From Diorhabda sublineata (Eukaryota; Arthropoda; Insecta; Coleoptera; Chrysomelidae): DNA of 64,000 bases. The notes under the pieces are model-generated. The model had not been told where the DNA came from and made no database searches. It saw only the letters and a program-made list of their open reading frames with translations. A program made the translations under genes and the position numbers. The stretch covers positions 22,831,653 to 22,895,652 of the forward strand of contig NC_079478.1 of NCBI RefSeq assembly GCF_026230105.1, read 5' to 3'. Shown piece by piece: positions 24,895 to 36,309 of the stretch; position 1 is the first letter of the stretch; every line of letters begins with the position of its first letter.

Positions 24895-25074
24895 GATATG
24901 ACAACACTGGTGAGAATATGTCAAATCTGACATCGCCATCATAAAGTTTGAGATTGGTGGTTGTAATCAGAACGTGTTGTTATACGAGTGCTATTTGAGT
25001 TGTTGGTCAAAAAGAATTGATCGCGTTGGATACTGCATAATTTGACAATCGCTCAAAAAAAGCTTGTGGTGATT
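24895..25074 (+). mobile_element. Mariner-like transposon, 5' part (left of the LINE insertion)
   Basis: This stretch holds the 5' non-coding region of a mariner (GTCAAATCTGACATCGCCAT near 24,918) and jumps, after a deletion of most of the N-terminal coding half, to a fragment at about 25,046-25,074 that would read LTIAQKKA-type sequence in an intact copy. It ends exactly at the LINE. The right part resumes at 27,962 with a repeat of the last 12 bases. The exact outer end is uncertain. Confidence 0.6.
25063..25074. repeat. Target-site duplication of the LINE, left copy
   Basis: CTTGTGGTGATT here is repeated as CTTGTGGCGATT at 27,962-27,973, on the far side of the LINE: 11 of 12 bases match. 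Both copies fit the mariner transposase codons at the insertion point, as expected for a staggered-cut duplication. Confidence 0.75.
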
Positions 25075-25139
25075 TCTTCTTCTTCTTCCTGCTGTGTATA
25101 GGCATCATTGCCTGTTTTTCTTCACGTCATTGCCTCTGC

Positions 25140-27118
25140 TCAGTCACCTGGGAGGTTGTCACTCCATCTTTTCCTAGGTCTTCCAATGCTTCTTTGTCCT
25201 GCTGGTGATTTGTCCCTTGATATTTTCACAATTCGTTCTTCCGTCATGCGGTCAATGTACTCATTCCATTTTATCTTTCTATCCAGTACCCAGTCATTGA
25301 TATTATCTATCCCGCATGTTCGTCTTATGTTTTCACTCCTTTCTCTATCCAGTAGTGTTCTTCCCGCTATTCTTCGAACTATTTTCATTTCTGTAATCTC
25401 CAATATCCGTTTCGTTTTAGAGGTCTCAGGTCGGGTTTCTGCTGCATAGGATAATATAGGTCTGATTGCGGTCTTGTAAATGCGGGCTTTTGCTTCAGTT
25501 CGAATGTATTTATTTCGCCAGATTGTGTCATTTAGGTATGCTGCTGCTCTTGAGGCTCTTGTAGCTTGGTTTCTTACTTCAGTCTCCACGTCCCCGTGTC
25601 CAGATATTTCGATTCCCAGATATTTAAATTTCATTTCCTGGTGTATTATTTTGTTATCCACCACAAGCTTACATCTGATCGGTGTCTTGGAAGTAACCAT
25701 TGATTTTGTCTTTGCCGCTGATATTATCATATTGAACTTTTTTGTTGTTTTGTTAAATTGGTACAGTAGCTTTTGCAGATCGTCCTCGTTCTCTGCCAAC
25801 AGTACTGCATCGTCTGCATAGCACAGGATTTTGACTTCTTTATTTCCCATTTTGTATCCTCTTAGTTTGCGTACTTGTTTTATGATTTCATCCATCACTA
25901 TGTTAAATAGGAGCGGACTGAGAGAGTCCCCTTGCCTAATGCCCCTATTTGCAGGTATCTGTTCAGTTAGGTCATCATTTATTTTTGCTTGGATTGTATT
26001 TTTTGAGTATATATTTTCGATTATTTTAATGACATTATATGGTATCTGTCTATCATAAAGAAGGTGTATTATGTCTTTTAATTGTATTCGATCGAAGGCC
26101 TTCTGCAAGTCAATGAAACACATGAAGGCTGGTCGATTATATTCGATCGATTTTTCCGTTATTTGTCTTATGACAAAGATTGCGTCCTTGCAGGATCTTC
26201 CCGATCTGAAACCCTGTTGTTCATCTGCTAGTGAGATACATTCATTTATTTTATTTGTTATTATCTTTGTGGTTAATTTCAGCGTTGTGCATAATAGATT
26301 TATTCCTCTATAGTTCTCGGGCATTTTTTTGTCTCCCTTTTGAAATAGTGGAATCGTAATGCTATTTCTCCACTCATCTGGTATTCTGTGTTGGGTAAAT
26401 ATTTTTTTGATTAAGGTTGTTAGTTGTTGGTTTAGCTTCTCTCCTCCATATTTAAGTAATTCGTTGGCGATGTTATCCGGACCTGGGCTCTTTCTGTTAT
26501 TTAGTTTTTGGAGTGCTGTTTCTATATCTTCCTTTTTTATATTAGTCTCATCATTTATTACTATCTCTGGTATATTTGGTTCGGTTTCGGTCTCTTCTTC
26601 CTTGTATAGTTCCTCTAAATATTTTACCCAAGTATCTCTTTCTACGTGTCTGGTTCTGATGAGTTCATTTGCTTCTGTTCTCTGATTTCTTATTAATCGC
26701 CAGATTTGTTTTTGTAACTCATAGAAGTCGCTTTCCATTCTTTTGGAGAAGGTTTCCCAGTAGTTGTCTTTCATTTGTCTTACTAGTGTGACCTTGCTGG
26801 AGAACCATAATGTTTTTTTCGTTCCTTGTTTTTGTGGTCTTATAGTCCGAGTTCCAAGCGATTCACTTGCTGCTTCTATGATATTTTCTTTTAATCTCTT
26901 CCAACTGTTGTTAATATCATCATTTTCTTCTATCGGGTTTTTATCGATTTTTCCTTTTAAACGGTTTTTATATAGTTCTTTTATGGTTGTGTCCCACATG
27001 GACTCGATGTTTATTTTTTCTGTGTGTGCTCTTGGTTCTCTATCCCTTCCCAGGTTAAGTTTCATTTTGATTTTTCCCAGAAGCAAACTGTGATCACTTC
27101 CTGCATTCGCGGAGTTTA
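25140..27118 (-). CDS. LINE ORF, end of endonuclease plus reverse transcriptase, 648-codon open frame
   Basis: RT copies the LINE RNA at the nicked target. The frame is open for 648 codons from 27,086 to the stop at 25,140; before that it continues in frame through AGSDHSLL (about 27,107-27,084), the SDH motif of the APE-type endonuclease. RT landmarks in order: NNRKSPGPDNIANELLKYGG, ENYRGINLLCTTLKL, DEQQGFRSGRSCKDAIF, MCFIDLQKAFDRI (motif A), IRQGDSLSPLLFNIVMDEI (motif B), ILCYADDAVLLAE (motif C, intact catalytic pair), FKYLGIEISG, YKTAIRPILSYAAETRPETS, and the C-terminal GRPRKRWSDNL. So a complete RT is preserved, making this the youngest-looking element in the window. The upstream endonuclease part is broken by frameshifts, so the whole protein cannot be made from this copy. 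Confidence 0.9.
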
Positions 27119-27955
27119 ATGTCCTTACTTCTTGTATCTGTGCGGGGTGTATATGTCTATGGTTACGATGTAGTCTATTGTTGATTGTTGTCCCCGGGAG
27201 TTACGGAAGGTGGATTTGTACTGTGGTTTGAGATCAAGAAGGTGTTGTTGATTCTTAGATCACATAGCGAACATAGGTTCATCAGCAATTCCCCTTTTTC
27301 GTTCAATATATTTTCGTTAAAGCGTTGTTTTACGCCTGATATCACTTCGTTACCAATGCGTGCGTTAAAATCTCCAAGGATTATTATCGATTCATTCTGT
27401 GGTAGTGATTCTGTAATACTTTGAAGCTGTTCATAGAAATTTTCTCACTCTTGTTTTGGCTTATTATCTTTGGGTGCATATATCGATATTATATTTAATA
27501 ATTGAGTTTCTGTTCGCAGTTTAACGATTAGTATGCGAGATGATGTATATTGACATTCTTCTATGCTGTTTGTATATTTCTTGTGTATTGCCAGTGCCAC
27601 TCCTTCTTTCGCACGTTCGTCCTTGCTGACTCCACTGTATATTACCATGTAATCGTCGTATATTTGTTGTCCATTTCCCTTTTTTTTTGGTTTCTTGAAG
27701 GGCGCAGATATCGATGCGGTGGTCTTTTAGTTCTATCATAACTTCTTGCTCTTTGTTGTTAAAAGTTTTTATATTCCAGGTAGCAAATCGCAGAAAATCT
27801 CTCCTCCTCCAATTCGTTAGCCTTTTTCTCGCATAGGTCGTCGTCTTTAAATCAGTCCTATTCCGAGGCAAATTTGTGGGTCTATGAGCTATATTCGGTT
27901 TTACGGTGGATGGGCTGCTAACCCGTTCCACTAACCCTCCTCCTTTTCTCGGGCT
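27119..27955 (-). pseudogene. LINE N-terminal APE-type endonuclease region, frameshifted
   Basis: Minus-strand frames read FLRFATWNIKTFNN (start of the endonuclease, with the WN box) and IDICALQETKKKGKW (ETK box) to about 27,680. After a frameshift come MVIYSGVSKDERAKEGVALA and NIISIYAPKDNKPKQE, ending in a stop at 27,445. A further frame holds IIILGDFNARIGNEV (GDFNA box, about 27,400-27,355). The SDH box lies in the RT frame just downstream. All endonuclease signature boxes are present but split over at least three frames. Either this copy has picked up a few indels, or the assembly carries errors here. Confidence 0.82.
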
Positions 27956-27961
27956 TGGGAC

Positions 27962-28490
27962 CTTGTGGCGATTGGTGAACATAAATACTAAAAAAATTAA
28001 ATCGTGGTGCTTCGAAAGACATTTATAAAATCGTGAAAGGTGAAGAATTACGGATCTATGCATATGAACCCGAAACCAAACAACGATCTTTCAAGACGAG
28101 CAAAACCCAATAAAATTTGTTCGCGCACCAAACATTTCGACGCAAATGGTTGCCTGTTTTTTCGGACTAACTGGACATGTTGCTACCGTTCCATTAGAGC
28201 AACGGAAACCAATCGCAGAAGACGGATCATTCTCCACAACGACAATGCAAGCTCTCATATCAATTCAACCAAAATCGTTTTCAAACAGTCAAAAATGGAA
28301 TTTAATGGGTCATTCATCATACAGACTTTTTTTGACACCCTAAGATATCTCATTCCAGCAGATCACTTGATTGAGCTGTTGATACGTTCAAATCACATGT
28401 TTTGGAGGTACCTCAATCGGATTGGAAAAATGCGGAGTGGTTTAACTACACATTAAACCAATTGTTTAGAGCAGCTGTGAATAAAATAGA
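27962..28490 (+). mobile_element. Mariner-like transposon, C-terminal half of transposase (right of the LINE)
   Basis: Starting at the second copy of the target duplication, the + strand reads NRGASKDIYKIVKGEELRIY, where intact mariners have GDE with the first catalytic aspartate; here it is GEE. ETKQRSFK follows, then MVACFFGLTGHVATVPLEQR, and in another frame ETNRRRRIILHNDNASSH (second aspartate kept). NSQKWNLMGHSSYRLFLTP follows where YSPDLAP is expected, so the third aspartate is gone. The end near 28,440-28,490 keeps SHVLEVPQSDWKK-like sequence. The copy is inactive by triad loss and frameshifts and was split by the LINE. Confidence 0.85.
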
Positions 28491-28534
28491 AATAGTCATA
28501 ATGGTAGCCACCCTCGTCTGAAGATAGCACTTTA

Positions 28535-28870
28535 AAAAGAAGAAGTTTTTATTATCGTTAATGTCGTAGGATAAAACATAAATCTACTTTTCTGATATGA
28601 ATAATTTGGTTTCATTTCAAAAATATTTTTTTTGTTAGTATTAACGTAGTAAATGTCCTCCCACCTTCTGATTGGTTGGCTCTCAAGTGATGGTGAAATT
28701 GTTTTATGGAATTTTGCCAAAGCCGGTATGTTATTCGATTCCACACTAATTCTGTTTTTTTTGGCTTCTAATATTAGACAGCCTATTTTCATTTTAAGAT
28801 ATCCTCACTGAAAGGAATCTAACGGCGTCAAGTCTAGGTACCTTGGTGGCCACCACACCGCCATTTCTCA
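28535..28870 (-). mobile_element. IS630/mariner-type transposase, C-terminal fragment
   Basis: The minus strand at about 28,862-28,790 reads AVWWPPRYLDLTPLDSF, the box around the third catalytic aspartate (usually WPPRSPDLTPLDFF). It continues GYLKMKIGCLILEAKKNRI and on to about 28,535 with SLESQPIRRWEDIYY. Because the matching N-terminal catalytic block lies at 29,385-29,860 in the same orientation, the two are probably halves of one rearranged element. Confidence 0.7.
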
Positions 28871-29366
28871 GATAATAATACCAAAAGGTGAGGTTTTACT
28901 TTCTCTTATATATCTAATATATAAAATATATCTAATTGGTTGGAAATATTACAACGAGAGCATCATTTATTGAGGAAGCTGCGCATATCCAGTGGATGTT
29001 TTCCTGACTACAGAACCAATCGTACTTGTTAGAAAAATTCTTATACTTTGGACTAAAAAGTAGCTTTATCTGAAAAATTGTTGTATTTTATTTGAAACAA
29101 TCATCTCAGTTATCAACTATTCTAGCATACCAAAAAAATAACTATCATAAGAAGTGTCTATTAAAGAGTGAAAAGAGAAGTACAACTGAATAGATAAAGA
29201 TCAGAAGACTTTATGATGCAAAAAGGAATGAGACAAGAGAATTTAGGATACCTCAACATGATCCCAATAAACTCAGAAGGCTTACTATATGTAGAGGACA
29301 TCATAATTACAGAAAGATGGAAGATCTAATAATTTAGAGAGAAAAAGAAAAACTGCGAATGGAAAG
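28871..29366. other. Unassigned sequence between the two transposase halves
   Basis: About 500 bases replace the segment that should carry the second aspartate. On the + strand near 29,215-29,330 a frame reads AKRNETREFRIPQHDPNKL, which looks coding-like, but I do not recognise it. Confidence 0.35.
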
Positions 29367-29860
29367 TTATTATACTATTTTCCAATAAATCTAATACGCC
29401 GGACCATTTAAGTTACTCTCAATGAAAGAGGGACCAATTATTTTATTGCCTATTATTCCAGCCCATACATTCAGATTTTTGGGATATTGGGTGTGGAATT
29501 CATGCATCCAACGAGGATTGTTACGTGACCATTATCAAAAATTATGCAGATTTACGTTTCCATTAATAAAAAAGTGCCCTCATCGCAAAACATAACATTA
29601 CTTAAAAATTTTGGATGGTTTTGAATGTAACATTTTTCCATCATTAGTTCTGCAAACTCCTCGCGTCTTTCAAAATTGTTATCTGATAATTCTAGAACCA
29701 ACGTTATTTTCTATGGATGGAATTTATTATCAAGTAAAATTTTCATTACGGATGTTTGCGAAACATCAAGTCGCTAAGTGTAAGTGGACAAATGTTTATC
29801 AACTATATCTTGAATCATAGGTGGAGTAGTTACATTGAGAATTGTCCGTGCTTATTCGGC
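29367..29860 (-). mobile_element. IS630/mariner-type transposase, first catalytic block
   Basis: Minus-strand pieces in broken frames: TILNVTTPPMIQDI near 29,845-29,805, MLCFDEGTFLL near 29,600-29,570 (first aspartate in FDEGTF), then MNSTPNIPKI and sequence equivalent to NVWAGI..KIIGP, ending in SNLNGPAYL-like codons at about 29,390. The related fragment at 50,772-51,040 aligns with it by eye. The block stops at 29,367, where intact transposases continue. Confidence 0.65.
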
Positions 29861-32800
29861 AAAATTCATGAACAAACTACTAAGAAATCATTCCAATGAG
29901 ATGATAAAAGTTAATTACTTTTCCTAACTTTCTTCAATTATATCGACGTAGGGAAATCATCCTTTCACTTTATGTTTTATTATGAGTGAATATTTCACAA
30001 ATTCCAAGATATTGTATGAAAAATTTCAATCACAGAATTATCATGTAATAAATAACAGAATAAGTTCATGACATATCAAATCAAAGTTGGAACAATAAAT
30101 TCAGATTATTCGAAATCGAGATCGTTGTATCACCATTTCTCATCATACAAAACATCGGTAGCTTGTTAAGAATCTTTACTTTTTCAACACAATCTGCCAA
30201 ACTTTGGGAGAAGTAATTTATGTGTTTCTACACAGAAAATGATTATATAATCTTCATGTTAAATATCCTTAAACTTAACCATCCTAATTTTATTATTCGA
30301 TTAAAGAAATAGCTTGAACTATTGCTTTAAGCCACATTCTAAGGATGAATTGAACAAACAATATAACGTTTAGTTTGTTGAACCGATTTTAGGAATTTTT
30401 CAGTATTGACACACTTCAAAGATTCATTGTCCCGTTATATTGAATCACTTTGGAGACAAGTTATGTAGTTATGTGCCTTACATTATCTGTGTTTGTTACA
30501 TCTGCTTTGGCTAATTGATTCCTCTGATATGTTCTCGCGATATTACTATGTTGAGAATGTTTATCATGTTCGATATTATAGAGTGATAGGTGAATATACG
30601 AATAATTTATTTATTTTAAAGATTTCTAGAATACATTGGAACAAACGATTCAATTCAGGCGTTATCTAATCAGGAAACTCTTCTCATCATATTCCCCATG
30701 CATCCAATTTCTCAGTTGTGTTAATTCTTTGTTTTTTAATCCTTCATTTACATATATTGAATATACATTCTTCCGTTTTTTTAAATCTATTTGAAGAACG
30801 GGATATGTAATCTCGTATCTTTTCTTTGTTATGTTTTCATCACCCCTGTAGCTAATTGTTTTCTCCGACAATATCCTATTTTCGAAATATCACAATCACG
30901 ATCTAGAAAATATTTTTTTGAATGATATTCTAGGATTTGAGATGCAAGTAAAATCGAATAAAGGAATCATCCAATCCAAATTAGAGCTTCTTGTTGATAA
31001 TGGTATTACATTATTTTTAATCAGACATTCAATTGCAAACAAGTTGCATCTACAATGTATACATATATCATTCAAATGTGGGTGATTGAAGATCATTTGT
31101 TAGCAGAAAAGTAGAGTTAGAGGCAGAAATACCAGCATTCTAAGCATTTTATCAATAAAAACATCGAATCGTAAACATAAATGCATTTCTATTTCTAACT
31201 GTCGGATGGCCAATGTACACAATTTCTTCGAAATGGTCTTTAGACCATGGAGAATGAAGACAAAGAAATAGCGCAGTGTGAGAGTTTGAAAAAGAAAATA
31301 TCCAGTAATCTGATGATTCAATCATAATAAGAATTGCTAAATTAACTAGATCAAATAAATTTTCCATTCATCGATTAGTCACGAAAGGAGTTGCTGTGGA
31401 TCATTGATAGAACCGAAAAACGTGTAAAGAAAAACTGAAATCAGTTGACAAAGCTACTCAAGATTTTATATGTAGGACAATTTATAGTTTATATAATAAA
31501 AACATTATCCAAAATACAATTGTACAGTTTAGAAACATTCGTTCCAACTAATGTTTATATGTTTTCTCGTCTAATTCTTCAGCTAATCTGTCCATCAGAC
31601 TACAAAAGCAAGGCAGAGGCAGATATAATTATTGCAAGTGATGCACTGGTCACTTTTGTCTTGTTTACTTCAATCAGCTCTGTTATTTTTTTAAATTTTA
31701 AACTGCTCACAAAATATTAAATAAATTTTGATGTTAGGAAGGTTTATTTTTACTTTTGGAATTTTTATTGATGGTGCAGTGGTGAGAGGCTTGCATAGTG
31801 TCAAACAAAATGCAATATTCGCCTATGTAATATTTTGATGTTTCAATGCATGCAATTTCTTGCACCATGTCAAGTGGTCTTAAAACTAAGAAGTTATTCG
31901 GTTGCAATAATTTCTCTTATATTCAATTTGTCTATGTTTATCATTGTATAAAGAGAAAACTTGGACATATCCTCTGGGAAAACGAGCGATTTCATCTTTG
32001 AAAGTACCACTTTCGGATTCTTAGCTGTGTATAGATATGGAGTAAATGATAATTTTCACTTATTTATGATATTCCAAGAATCAAAAACTAACAGGTTAGA
32101 TGGGTTTCTTGACTATGGTTTGTTTGTGAACAGTAGAATCAAGTTTGTTCACGTAATAGATGACACCACAAATATGTTCACATCAACCAGCTAATCCCGC
32201 TTTATGAACACATATAGTATCACTGTATTATGCTGATCATTCAGTTTCACTGAATAATATATATTATTTTATAATAATGTAAGAACATTACAAAAAAGTA
32301 AGAGATAAAACATTGTAAATTTTACAATATATGTTGTAGACAAATTTGTCTGAGCTATATCAGCGATTATGGTTAGGAGAACATTTAATAATTTTTTTCA
32401 TATAATTCATATAATTTTTCATCCCTTATATCGTTTTGATTTCAAATTTGTGTGAAACTTATTGATTAAAAACCATATTTTATTACGTTTCCCATTACTA
32501 CCTTGAAAACAGATAAGTTATTGTTTTAGTTTTACCAGTTTTTTAATTGTAAAATCAGAACGGATCGCCACTACCTCTACAGTCAGTGCTGGTCCTATTC
32601 CAATCGAATTGTGGCAGTACCGTGTGGGCAACTAAAAACAGCAGTCGGCTATATCTCTGTAACGGATTATTTACTGCATCGGGGAAAAAATATAACAGAA
32701 GCTGTTCCCAGAAACACGTTGAAATTATTTTCAGAATTTTAGGACCACCACTAGAGGAACGTATTTGAAAATATAAAATTAAGAAGGCTCAATTTCTCAA

Positions 32801-32880
32801 AGTTCACTCAATTAAGTTTCAGTGTACCTCTTCAAATAAGAGGTAGAGTAGTACACTGTTATAAAAAACCGGTTTTGTTG
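29861..32880. other. About 3 kb without a supported gene
   Basis: AT-rich. Frames of 70-90 codons occur (for example 31,445-31,720 + with hydrophobic runs) but show no family signature. At about 32,555-32,770 the base composition is more balanced, and a 60-codon frame rich in Ser and Cys is open; it could be the end of a DNA transposon, though no repeats confirm it. Confidence 0.4.
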
Positions 32881-33108
32881 AGCCGATTTTTATAAATTTG
32901 ATGTTGTTTGAAAGAGCTTTTGTCCAGCTATACGAAATATATGAATTCTAAGCAATTTAGTTAGCAATCTGAAAGCTAGAGGGCGGTTTTTGATATGTTT
33001 TAAATATTTTTCTTGACACATTGAAATAGAAGCACAGAAGTTTTTCATAAGTAAATTGATTTGAAATATCGGAAACAGCATGTGGATATTTTTCTCTTGC
33101 CTCAGATA

Positions 33109-33161
<53 letters not shown>

Positions 33162-33420
33162 ATCGAGATTTTTATTTGTGGTTCCGAATAAAAGATCTCG
33201 TTTACACCAATAGACATGAGATAATATCATTGAAAGAATACGGCAGGCAAAGTAATTCAATAGCAGAAATTTTTAAATTTTAAATATGTCAAGAGGAGTT
33301 ACAAAATATATGAAAAACGCCGCCCTCTAGCATACACATTGCTAATTGAATTGCTAATAAATTATTTTGTACTGCTGAACAAAAGCTCTTTGAAACAACA
33401 TCAGCTTCGTACAAATCTGC
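32881..33420. repeat. Foldback (palindromic) element with arms of about 130 bp
   Basis: The left arm 32,881-33,018 and right arm 33,287-33,420 are inverted copies. Shared words include TGATGTTGTTTGAAAGAGCT, AGAGCTTTTGTCCAGC, TAGTTAGCAATCTG and GCTAGAGGGCGG...CTTGACA; the right arm has TTAGCAATGTG and a few base changes. The ~270-base core holds a (TA)n run at 33,109-33,159. This fits a MITE or foldback transposon. It codes for nothing evident; the short open frames across the arms are shadows. Confidence 0.75.
33109..33159. repeat. (TA)n microsatellite, about 25 units
   Basis: Uninterrupted TA dinucleotides within the core of the foldback element, a likely site of slippage and of cruciform-like secondary structure. 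Confidence 0.95.
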
Positions 33421-33702
33421 TAATCAGACCCGCATTTACAAACATTTCTTCATAACAAGGTTCCCATTCTCTTGTTTGGAGATATACAATGAACCTTGTA
33501 TAATAAAAATTGCGCAGAAATTGTTAAAGAATTCGATTATTCTATAAGAAGTGCCACTTAATAGGTTAAACTTCAAAAAATGTTTTTTTTTTTTTATTCA
33601 TAATTCCAAATATGCCCTATATTGACGGATCTAAAATCTGAAAATAATTTCCATGTGTTTCTCAGAGCAACTGTCGTTACAATATTTTTCCCTGAAGCTA
33701 AA
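33421..33702. other. Spacer, no gene seen
   Basis: Includes a T-rich run near 33,582-33,596. It separates the foldback element from the next transposon. Confidence 0.4.
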
Positions 33703-34900
33703 GGGTTTTCCAATAGGGACTTGACAATTTTGAATTTAGTTTGTGAACGCACCTTTAGTTTATTCAGTATACATAACCTTTTCATCATGGTGAAGTACAC
33801 GAACAAACAACGTCTGCAAATTTTAAAAATTTACTACAGATATTTGGGGACGGTGGCAGCTACTCAAAGAGCGTTAAGTTAGTGAAAAAGTTTGAGCGTA
33901 CATATTGGTTGTGTGATGTTGCCGTGCCAGTGAGACTACGGGTTGGTAAAAGTGTCGAAAATATCACTGACGTTAAAACGTCCGTAGCAAATGATCAAAA
34001 TCAGTCAATTCCACAGCGTTCTCAAGAGTTGGGCATCGCCAAGACCACTTTGTGGCGAATTTTGCGAAGGATCTTACTTTACACCCATACAAGATCAGGC
34101 TCACTCAAGAATTGAAGCCGAGGGACCATTCGAAGCGACGTACGTTCTCCGATTGGGCTCAGGAAAATATGCGTCAAGATGGTCAATTTCATAGCAAAAT
34201 CATCTTCAGTGACGAAGCTCATTTCCGGCTTAATGGGTTTGTCAATAAGCAAAATATGCGGTTTTGAGCGGGTGAAAATCCACATGTGCTTAATGAAAAA
34301 CCACTTCATCCACAGAAGATAACTGTTAGGTGCGGTTTGCATGCAGGTGGCGTCATAGGGCCATATTTTTTCGTCGACGATAGTGGTCGCCACGTTACTG
34401 TGAATGGTGATCGTTATCGAGCCATAATTATAGATTATTTTTGGCGCGAATTGGAATATATGGACTTAAACATCATTTGGTTCCAACAGAACAGCGCCAC
34501 AGCCACACAGCACACGTTACAATCGATTTATTGAAAAACAAGTTTGATAACCAGTCGATTGGTCACCTCGTTCGTGCTATTTAACGCCTCTAGATTTTTT
34601 TTTGGTACTACGTCACGTCATTGGTCTATGCTAATAAGCCGACCACGTTGGAAAAGCTGAAAGCCAACATTGAACGCGAAATAGCAGCTGTTTCGGCCGA
34701 AATATGTGGCAGAGTCATTGAAACTTGGGTCCGACTAATCAACCGCTGCAAACGTGCTTGCGGTGGCCATATGAGCGAAGTCGAATTCCGTTCATAAATG
34801 TTTTGAATGTACTTCAACTCGATAATAAAGTTTTCGAAATATCTCAAATGGTTTTCATTTTATTTTGAAAAAAGTTGTCAAGTACTTATTAGAAAATTCC
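33703..34900 (+). mobile_element. Mariner-superfamily transposon with TIRs; transposase with N-terminal DUF4817-like helix-turn-helix, inactive
   Basis: Ends: GGGTTTTCCAATAGGGACTT at 33,703 and, on the other strand from 34,900, GGAATTTTCTAATAAGTACT, both followed by TGACAA, give terminal inverted repeats and a length of about 1.2 kb. The frame from 33,787 begins MVKYTNKQRLQILKIYY and RYLGTVAATQRALS (DUF4817-like HTH). After a stop, frames continue with SIPQRSQELGIAKTTLWRIL, HPYKIRLTQELKPRDHSKRR and IIFSDEAHFRLNGFVNKQN (first aspartate present). GGVIGPYFFVDDSG, VTVNGDRYRAIIIDYF and IIWFQQNSATATQH follow; the second aspartate is Asn. Then SCYLTPLDFF has Tyr where the third aspartate should be. 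So the triad is D, N, Y, and the reading frame is broken at least three times. Confidence 0.9.
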
Positions 34901-36309
34901 TTATAATCCATACCCGAGATATGACCGACGCCAGTTCTTAGTTGTCCAGCTGGTGCAAATTCTGAAATAGTCATGTTTTTATTCTAGAATTAAGTTAGGT
35001 GTGATAGTAAGAATACAAAAAATTGATACTCATACTTTATATCTCTTCACAAACAGTTCACCGCCAGATTTATAAGCAAAAGTATTAACGACTAAATAAT
35101 TAAAAATTTTTGAATAATTTGTAGAAACTGATACTACTCGAGTTATGAGTGCAGATATTGAATTATTGGTATGTTTATCCTATTTCGTATCATAAATAAT
35201 CAGTTTTTCCTTCATAATCCTTATAACCCTCTCGTTTCAAGCCTCTTAGGGAGGTTGTCATAAGCTGTAACTTCAACCATAGTTCATAAATATTTGTTAC
35301 ATCAACTGATGAATCCTGTATATAAAAATTTCGAAAATTTATTACAAATTTTCCTTTGGTCACCTTGTTATACTATCGTACAAGCCTTAAAAGCTTCTAC
35401 TGGAGCCCTTCTCTCCAAGTACTTACCTCTTATACGACCAATTTAAACTAACTTTATAATTGTATGACGATGGCCTGAAAATTGCCACAAATTTTCCGAC
35501 GACGACTTTGGAGTGTCATGAATTATGAAAATTGAAAAATTGGTTAGACGTGTTGATATATCTAAGTTTATGGACTTACTTTCCGGCTTTTATTAAGGGA
35601 ACGACTTTTGAGGATTTCATTCAAAATTCATAAGAAAGGATTATACTTCAACAGAGTGTTAGGTTTATAATAATGTCATGATAATCTCATGAATTTATGG
35701 AGTGTGGAAATAAACACATGTTAAAGTTCCTAGAAATGGAAAGCTTTCATGGCATTTTCGTCGGAAATAAATAAGTAAGTTGGAATCTATTCGATAATGT
35801 TAATATATTGTGAGTTTAGGAAAGTTAGTTCCTTTGGTTTATAGGATAAATATCAAAGTTTCATATCTCATACTTGAAAATTCAGGAGATTATTACCATA
35901 TCCAAGGTATTCATATAAAATGATGTAGTAGTCTGAAAGTTTAATATTTTGTAAATACATTAGTTTACCAATTTCTATAGTTACTAATTATAGTTTATTC
36001 AGATAAAAGTAATCCAGAAAATGTAATAAAAATGTTCTATCACATAAGATTTTAGAAAAAGAATAACAAACTTTGGCCTCCATAGTTTCTTGAGACAATC
36101 GAGTGTGTTACAGATCAGTAATCCTCTAGCACACAGAGTCTGTTTTGAAATTAGTAGGACTGGTTCTTTCTTTATAAAAAATGCGGACAAGAGGCAGGTG
36201 CACGAGCACGAATGGAAAAGAGATATATTGGAATCGCGGGAAAAAGTCAGCAATAACCTCCCGGTCGTTAGAGAGGAGATCCTTTGTACTGTGATCCAAT
36301 GTCGAAAGG
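34901..36309. other. No supported gene
   Basis: AT-rich. On the + strand from 36,090 a frame stays open into the mariner fragment at 36,310, but its first 70 codons are not recognisable and may be flanking DNA that happens to be open. Confidence 0.4.

Larger units (their letters stand above)
25075..27961 (-). mobile_element. Full-length RTE-like LINE, about 2.9 kb, inserted in a mariner
   Basis: The element is bounded by a 12-bp target duplication. Its 3' end on the minus strand carries a GAA-rich microsatellite-like tail (complement of CTTCTTCTTCTTCC at 25,077-25,090), and its 5' end begins with a GC-rich leader (complement of TCCTCCTTTTCTCGGGCTTG). Endonuclease and RT follow with almost no untranslated sequence, as in RTE-clade elements. 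Length, tail type and single ORF all support an RTE-like LINE; the exact clade needs a tree. Confidence 0.85.

Noticed and set aside
25108..27093. Several + strand open frames of 75-113 codons
   Set aside because: They lie opposite the LINE reverse transcriptase frame and are its antisense shadows.
31152..31720. Possible chemoreceptor-like frames (hydrophobic, + at 31,445 and - at 31,152-31,367)
   Set aside because: No receptor signature, short, and on opposing strands; composition alone is not enough.
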